Shown piece after piece: positions 6,397 through 9,495 of a stretch of 9,495 nucleotides of DNA (positions are counted from its first letter, which is position 1; the number at the start of each line of letters is the position of its first letter). Below the pieces are notes generated by a model. That model did not search any database. It had not been told where the DNA came from and saw only the letters and a program-made list of their open reading frames with translations. The stretch comes from Acidobacteriaceae bacterium. Its GTDB lineage: Bacteria; Acidobacteriota; Terriglobia; Terriglobales; Acidobacteriaceae. The stretch covers positions 1 to 9,495 of the forward strand of contig JASHUR010000007.1 of the NCBI GenBank assembly GCA_030039895.1, written 5' to 3'. The translations under genes and the position numbers were made by a program.

Positions 6397-7167
6397 TTAA
6401 ACGTACGCTCGTGCGGCGAATCCCGCCACCGTCACAAACCTCACCCGTCCTTGCCACTCATCCAACAGGTCCGCCGTCGCCTTCACCGTATGCCAGCGGT
6501 CCTCACCAATCCCTGCCTGCCCGCCGTCGTGCATCAGCAGATTCGACCCCACGCCCCGCTCCCGGTTCCGCGCAATCCCTCGCGACAGGTTCTTCCGCAC
6601 CTGCTCCGCCGTGGTCGGCTTCCAGTCATATCCCATCGCATTCCACATCACCGGAACCATCCCCAGCTTCCGCGCCGTCCGCAGCACATCCGGCCTTCGC
6701 GCCCCAAACGGAGGCCGAAAGTACTCCACCCGCTCGCCCAGAATGTCTTCGAGCGCCTTGCTCGTCGCCGTCAGCTCCTCGCGCACCTTCGCCGCAGACT
6801 TCAGCAGCAGCACCGGATGCGTCCACGTGTGATTGCCCACCACATGCCCCGCCACGCGCACCCTCCGCACCAGCTCCGCCCGCTCCCGCGCAAACTTCCC
6901 AATCACGAAAAAGGTGGCCTTCACCTCGTGCCGCGCCAGCACCTCCAGCAGCGCCTCCGTGCACGCATCATTCGGCCCATCGTCATAGGTCAGCGCAAAC
7001 TCGTCCGGATCGCTCCCCGCAACCAGCGTCCGCCCGAAAATCTGCGACCCAGGAGCCATCCCGGCATACATGTACCCGCCCGCAGCCGCCAGCAGTGCTG
7101 CTCCGGTAACGCCGGCAATCGACGCAATCCCCATCTTCTTTTCAGTGTAAGCTGCCGAAACCGTCAT
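6397..7167 (-). CDS. Polysaccharide deacetylase (NodB domain), membrane-anchored or secreted
   Basis: Carbohydrate esterase family 4 type enzyme that removes N- or O-acetyl groups from envelope polysaccharide or peptidoglycan outside the cytoplasm. The 256 residues begin with a basic stretch (EKK, 9-11) and a hydrophobic Ala/Gly-rich helix (about 13-36) that acts as an anchor or signal. All five NodB motifs are seen: TYDDGP (60-65; D62 as base, D63 metal), NHTWTHP (112-118; H113 and H117 metal ligands), RPPFGARRP (151-159), DW (181-182), and LLMHDGG (210-216; H213). The enzyme therefore looks catalytically intact. Start choice is open: the ATG at 7165-7167 has GGGAGGA directly against it, too close for ideal spacing, while the ATG at 7132-7134 (residue 12) starts at the hydrophobic helix. 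It lies 80 bp downstream of the acyltransferase gene on the same strand, so the two may be cotranscribed. Confidence 0.92.
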   Translation of the reverse strand: MTVSAAYTEKKMGIASIAGVTGAALLAAAGGYMYAGMAPGSQIFGRTLVAGSDPDEFALTYDDGPNDACTEALLEVLARHEVKATFFVIGKFARERAELVRRVRVAGHVVGNHTWTHPVLLLKSAAKVREELTATSKALEDILGERVEYFRPPFGARRPDVLRTARKLGMVPVMWNAMGYDWKPTTAEQVRKNLSRGIARNRERGVGSNLLMHDGGQAGIGEDRWHTVKATADLLDEWQGRVRFVTVAGFAARAYV

Positions 7168-7247
7168 TCCTCCCGCGTCTTATCTGGCGTGTTCTGGAAT
7201 ATGGTGCTGATAACGCGGCAGTCCCGTCATTCAAGCCGTTCGAAGCT

Positions 7248-8288
7248 CTATCCGGCGCTCTCAACCACCATGTTCGCCTGTCGCGCTCTGCGCTCCCGCA
7301 GACGCAGGAATGGCCGCTCAACCAGATAGTGGCATGCAATCGCCGCAGCAAAAACGCAGACAAGGTTCAGAGGAAGTCGCTCAAAAACATTCGTATCGCG
7401 AATCTGGAAAAACGGCATCTGGCACAGATAAATGCTGTAACTCAGCACACCGATCCAGACAACCGGCGTCTGATTCAATATCCAGTATTTCTTTCTGATA
7501 CAGTGCTGAATGCAGAACGCAATCCCCAGGTTCTGCAGGCTCAATATCACCAGCGGCTGCAAGCCGCTCGGGTAGGAGAACTGGGGAAGAGCCAGCGTAG
7601 CGCCAAGCACTAGTAAAAACCACCTGTCATACGCTGCCCAGTTAATGTCCTTTTCCATTATTAGAAGCGCCAGTAGGCATCCAGTTGCCAGCGCATCCAT
7701 CGCGCAGGGAAACCAGGTCGCCTCCGCGTGGTGCCATCCCACATGGCCGAATACGGCGCGGAAAACTGGCGCCATCACCATCGCTGCAATCACAACCCTG
7801 TAGCGATAGCGGAAAAACCGGTTCAGCAGAAAGGGCCAAAGCAGATAGAACTGCTCCTCCACAGCCAAGGACCACATGTGGCCCAGCGACCAGGAAGGAT
7901 TCGGGTTGAAGTTCTGCACATAGAGCAACGAGCAAAGCACATCTCTTAAAGGAACCCGGTTGTGCCAGACAACGGCGATCAACAGCGTCACGACGTAAGC
8001 TGCGGGCAGAATCCGATAAGCGCGGCGCACATAAAAGTTGGGGAGCGAAATTGTCCCCGTCTTTTCTCGCTCTTTCAGAAGTAGAAGCGTAATCAGAAAG
8101 CCGGAGATGACAAAAAAAACATCCACTCCAAACGTCGGGTAATGCGAGAGCCAGCCAAGATATTCCTCAAACCAATTGGCGTGATAGTGCGCCAGGGACC
8201 GGCCGAAAATGTGCCCCACGACCACCATCGAAATAGATACGGCGCGCAGGCCATCCAGCGACGCAATTCTATGTCTGGACTTCTCCAT
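7248..8288 (-). CDS. Acyltransferase-3 family membrane protein (OafA/YrhL type)
   Basis: Integral membrane enzyme that moves acetyl or other acyl groups onto extracytoplasmic sugars such as O-antigen, exopolysaccharide or peptidoglycan. The 346 residues form about ten hydrophobic segments. Family signatures are in order: LDGLRAVSISMVVVGH (11-26, with R14 and the essential-type H26), FGVDVFFVISGFLIT (53-67), FYVRRAYRILPAAY (85-98), SLGHMWSLAVEEQFYLLWP (134-152) and C-terminal YLVERPFLRLR. It appears complete. Hand counts of four 60-base lines give 45, 47, 57 and 68% GC, against 70% in one hisS line, so parts are AT-richer than its neighbours and transfer is possible. The ATG has no Shine-Dalgarno sequence, but a good promoter lies just upstream. 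Its acyl donor and sugar target are unknown; the deacetylase downstream suggests joint polysaccharide tailoring. Confidence 0.94.
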   Translation of the reverse strand: MEKSRHRIASLDGLRAVSISMVVVGHIFGRSLAHYHANWFEEYLGWLSHYPTFGVDVFFVISGFLITLLLLKEREKTGTISLPNFYVRRAYRILPAAYVVTLLIAVVWHNRVPLRDVLCSLLYVQNFNPNPSWSLGHMWSLAVEEQFYLLWPFLLNRFFRYRYRVVIAAMVMAPVFRAVFGHVGWHHAEATWFPCAMDALATGCLLALLIMEKDINWAAYDRWFLLVLGATLALPQFSYPSGLQPLVILSLQNLGIAFCIQHCIRKKYWILNQTPVVWIGVLSYSIYLCQMPFFQIRDTNVFERLPLNLVCVFAAAIACHYLVERPFLRLRERRARQANMVVESAG

Positions 8289-8311
8289 ATCGTTTTTATC
8301 TGTACTCTGAT

Positions 8312-8339
8312 CTTATAGCGATGACGATTAGATACTCAA
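8312..8339 (-). promoter_or_regulatory. Sigma70-like promoter of the acyltransferase gene
   Basis: Read leftward, TTGAGT (8334-8339, 4/6 to TTGACA) is followed after 16 bp by TATAAG (8312-8317, 5/6 to TATAAT). The start point would be near 8305, leaving a leader of about 16 nt before the ATG at 8288. This is the best promoter match I found in the window. Confidence 0.5.
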
Positions 8340-8353
8340 AAGCAGCGCTGCTT
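8340..8353. promoter_or_regulatory. 14-bp perfect palindrome next to the acyltransferase promoter
   Basis: AAGCAGCGCTGCTT is its own reverse complement and sits directly against the -35 box of the acyltransferase promoter. It has no loop or T-tract, so a dimer-binding operator fits better than a terminator. The same hexamer recurs at 8370-8375 and 8389-8394. Confidence 0.35.
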
Positions 8354-8369
8354 CCTCGCCCTCTGGCCC

Positions 8370-8394
8370 CTGCTTGACAAACAAGGGTAAGCAG
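8370..8394. repeat. Second CTGCTT...AAGCAG inverted repeat
   Basis: CTGCTT (8370-8375) and AAGCAG (8389-8394) form a 6-bp inverted repeat around 13 nt, repeating the half-sites of the palindrome at 8340-8353 in opposite order. TTGACA at 8374-8379 overlaps it, but no good -10 follows at 16-18 bp. It could be a second operator copy or a small hairpin in a hisS leader. Confidence 0.3.
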
Positions 8395-8438
8395 AGCATG
8401 GCGAGCCAGGCATTCCGATTATTGCCGCTCCGCCCTGC

Positions 8439-8444
8439 TATCCT
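8439..8444 (+). promoter_or_regulatory. Candidate -10 box for hisS
   Basis: TATCCT matches the -10 consensus at 4 of 6 positions. Transcription would start near 8451 and give a leader of about 16 nt. The expected -35 region (around 8416-8421) is poor, and no Shine-Dalgarno sequence precedes the hisS ATG. A rival start from the TTGACA at 8374 would give a longer leader. Confidence 0.25.
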
Positions 8445-8466
8445 GAAAACTCAACGAATTTCAGCA

Positions 8467-9495
8467 ATGAGCACTTTGAAAGCAGTCCGCGGCACACGCG
8501 ATCTCCTGCCGCCCGAAACCGAACTCTGGAACCGCGTCGAAGCCACCGCCCACGCCGTCTTCGCCCGCTACAACTTTGGCGAAATCCGCACTCCCATCTT
8601 TGAAGACACCCAGCTCTTCGCCCGCGGCGTCGGCGAGGAAACCGACATCGTCTCCAAGGAGATGTACACCTGGGAGGACCGCGCCCGCGCGCAATCAGAA
8701 AAAGCGCAGTCCCTCACCCTCCGCCCTGAAAACACCGCCGGAGTCGTCCGCGCCTATATCGAACACAAGCTCGGCGAAACCGGACTCCTGCAGAAGCTCT
8801 ACTACATTGGCCCGCAGTTCCGCCGCGAGCGTCCACAGAAAGGCCGCTACCGCCAGTTCTGGCAGATAGGCGCTGAAGTCATCGGCCCGCCCAGCGCTGG
8901 CTCCGAGTCGCCCCTGCGCGATGCCGAAGTCCTCGAAATGCTCGCCACGCTTCTCAACGATCTCGGCATCACCGGATGGCAGCTTGAGATCAACTCCGTC
9001 GGCTCTGCATCCGACCGCCCGCGTTACCTCGCCGCCCTGCGCGAAGCCCTCGCTCCGGTCAAACACAAAATGTGCGAGGACAATCAGCGCCGCGCCGAAA
9101 CCAATCCCCTCCGCGTCCTCGACTCCAAAGACCCGCAGGACCAGGAAATCATCGAGTCGTTGCCGAAGATCGCCGACTACCTCGACGAAGACTCTAGGGC
9201 TCACTTCGCCGCCGTCCTCGCCGCGCTCGATGCCTGCGGCGTGCCCTATCACGTCAATCCTCGCCTCGTACGCGGACTCGACTACTACACACGCACCGCC
9301 TTCGAATTCACCCACGGCGGGCTCGGCGCGCAGAACGCCCTGCTCGGCGGCGGACGCTATGACGGCCTTTCCGAAGCCATCGGCGGCCCTAAAGCCCCCG
9401 GCATCGGCTTCGCCATCGGCCTCGACCGCCTCATCCTCACTCTTCAGGCGCAGCAGGAACAGCAGACGACCACAATCGCCGACGCCCTCGCCCAC
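8467..9495 (+). CDS. hisS: Histidyl-tRNA synthetase, 3' end cut by window edge
   Basis: Class II aminoacyl-tRNA synthetase that charges tRNA-His. The frame is open for 343 codons from the ATG at 8467 to the window edge; about 80-100 residues of the C-terminal anticodon-binding domain should lie beyond it. Visible motifs: N-terminal VRGTRDLLP (7-15), RPENTAGVVRAYIEH, motif 2 with FRRERPQKGRYRQF (118-131; R119 corresponds to E. coli R113), the histidine-binding loop RGLDYYTRTAFEF from R269 (E. coli R259), GGGRYDGL around R297, and motif 3 PGIGFAIGLDRLIL. One mild oddity is Trp at 132 where many relatives have His or Tyr (RQFHQ). The long minus-strand frame over the same DNA is a codon-bias shadow. 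The gene is divergent from the acyltransferase gene across a 178-bp gap. Confidence 0.96.
   Translation, partial: MSTLKAVRGTRDLLPPETELWNRVEATAHAVFARYNFGEIRTPIFEDTQLFARGVGEETDIVSKEMYTWEDRARAQSEKAQSLTLRPENTAGVVRAYIEHKLGETGLLQKLYYIGPQFRRERPQKGRYRQFWQIGAEVIGPPSAGSESPLRDAEVLEMLATLLNDLGITGWQLEINSVGSASDRPRYLAALREALAPVKHKMCEDNQRRAETNPLRVLDSKDPQDQEIIESLPKIADYLDEDSRAHFAAVLAALDACGVPYHVNPRLVRGLDYYTRTAFEFTHGGLGAQNALLGGGRYDGLSEAIGGPKAPGIGFAIGLDRLILTLQAQQEQQTTTIADALAH

Larger units (their letters stand above)
8289..8466. other. 178-bp non-coding divergent gap
   Basis: No plausible gene is seen here. The gap holds the acyltransferase promoter, four AAGCAG/CTGCTT half-sites between 8340 and 8394, and a weak hisS -10 box. 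The half nearest hisS shows no further structure. Confidence 0.6.

Noticed and set aside
8374..8379. Perfect TTGACA as the hisS -35 box
   Set aside because: The hexamers 16-18 bp downstream (such as CATGGC) do not resemble a -10; kept only as a possibility.
8340..8394. T-box or attenuator leader for hisS
   Set aside because: No T-box sequence, no leader peptide with His codons and no terminator hairpin with a T-run were seen.
8695..9495. 266-codon minus-strand frame at the right edge
   Set aside because: Antisense to hisS, whose catalytic motifs are all present on the plus strand.

Overview
This is a GC-rich bacterial chromosomal window carrying eleven genes, two of them cut by the window edges. 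Gene content and protein style suggest a member of the Acidobacteriota (Terriglobia/Acidobacteriaceae type): a secreted protein with D-x-D-R-P repeats, a TonB-like protein placed just before miaA, and a PPPTPxK-type DedA/VTT protein. That placement is inference from sequence style; no marker gene was compared. There are no tRNA or rRNA genes, no IS elements and no CRISPR array.

Left region (1-2360). A leftward pair encodes a PrxQ/BCP-type peroxiredoxin and, 3 nt after its stop, a 3-methyladenine DNA glycosylase whose end lies outside the window. An 81-bp gap separates this pair from a rightward gene for a 485-aa secreted, low-complexity protein of unknown function. The gap holds a perfect 9-bp inverted repeat.

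Middle region (2361-6374). A leftward cluster runs tonB-like gene, a 44-codon membrane-protein gene, then miaA. The last two are joined by a GTGA overlap, and the small gene is the one most likely to be missed by automatic callers. Divergent from it is a rightward cluster of mogA (molybdopterin adenylyltransferase), a DedA/VTT membrane protein (GTGA overlap with mogA) and a DinB-fold metalloprotein.

Right region (6397-9495). Two leftward envelope or polysaccharide genes, an acyltransferase-3 membrane enzyme followed by a NodB-type polysaccharide deacetylase, end convergently with the DinB gene. A 178-bp non-coding gap follows. It has a good sigma70-like promoter for the acyltransferase gene and four copies of AAGCAG/CTGCTT in mixed orientation. 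Then hisS (histidyl-tRNA synthetase) runs rightward off the edge.

Most genes are housekeeping. I did not find a clearly new multi-gene system. The best leads are the coupled small membrane protein, the two symmetric intergenic elements, and the repeat-bearing secreted protein.
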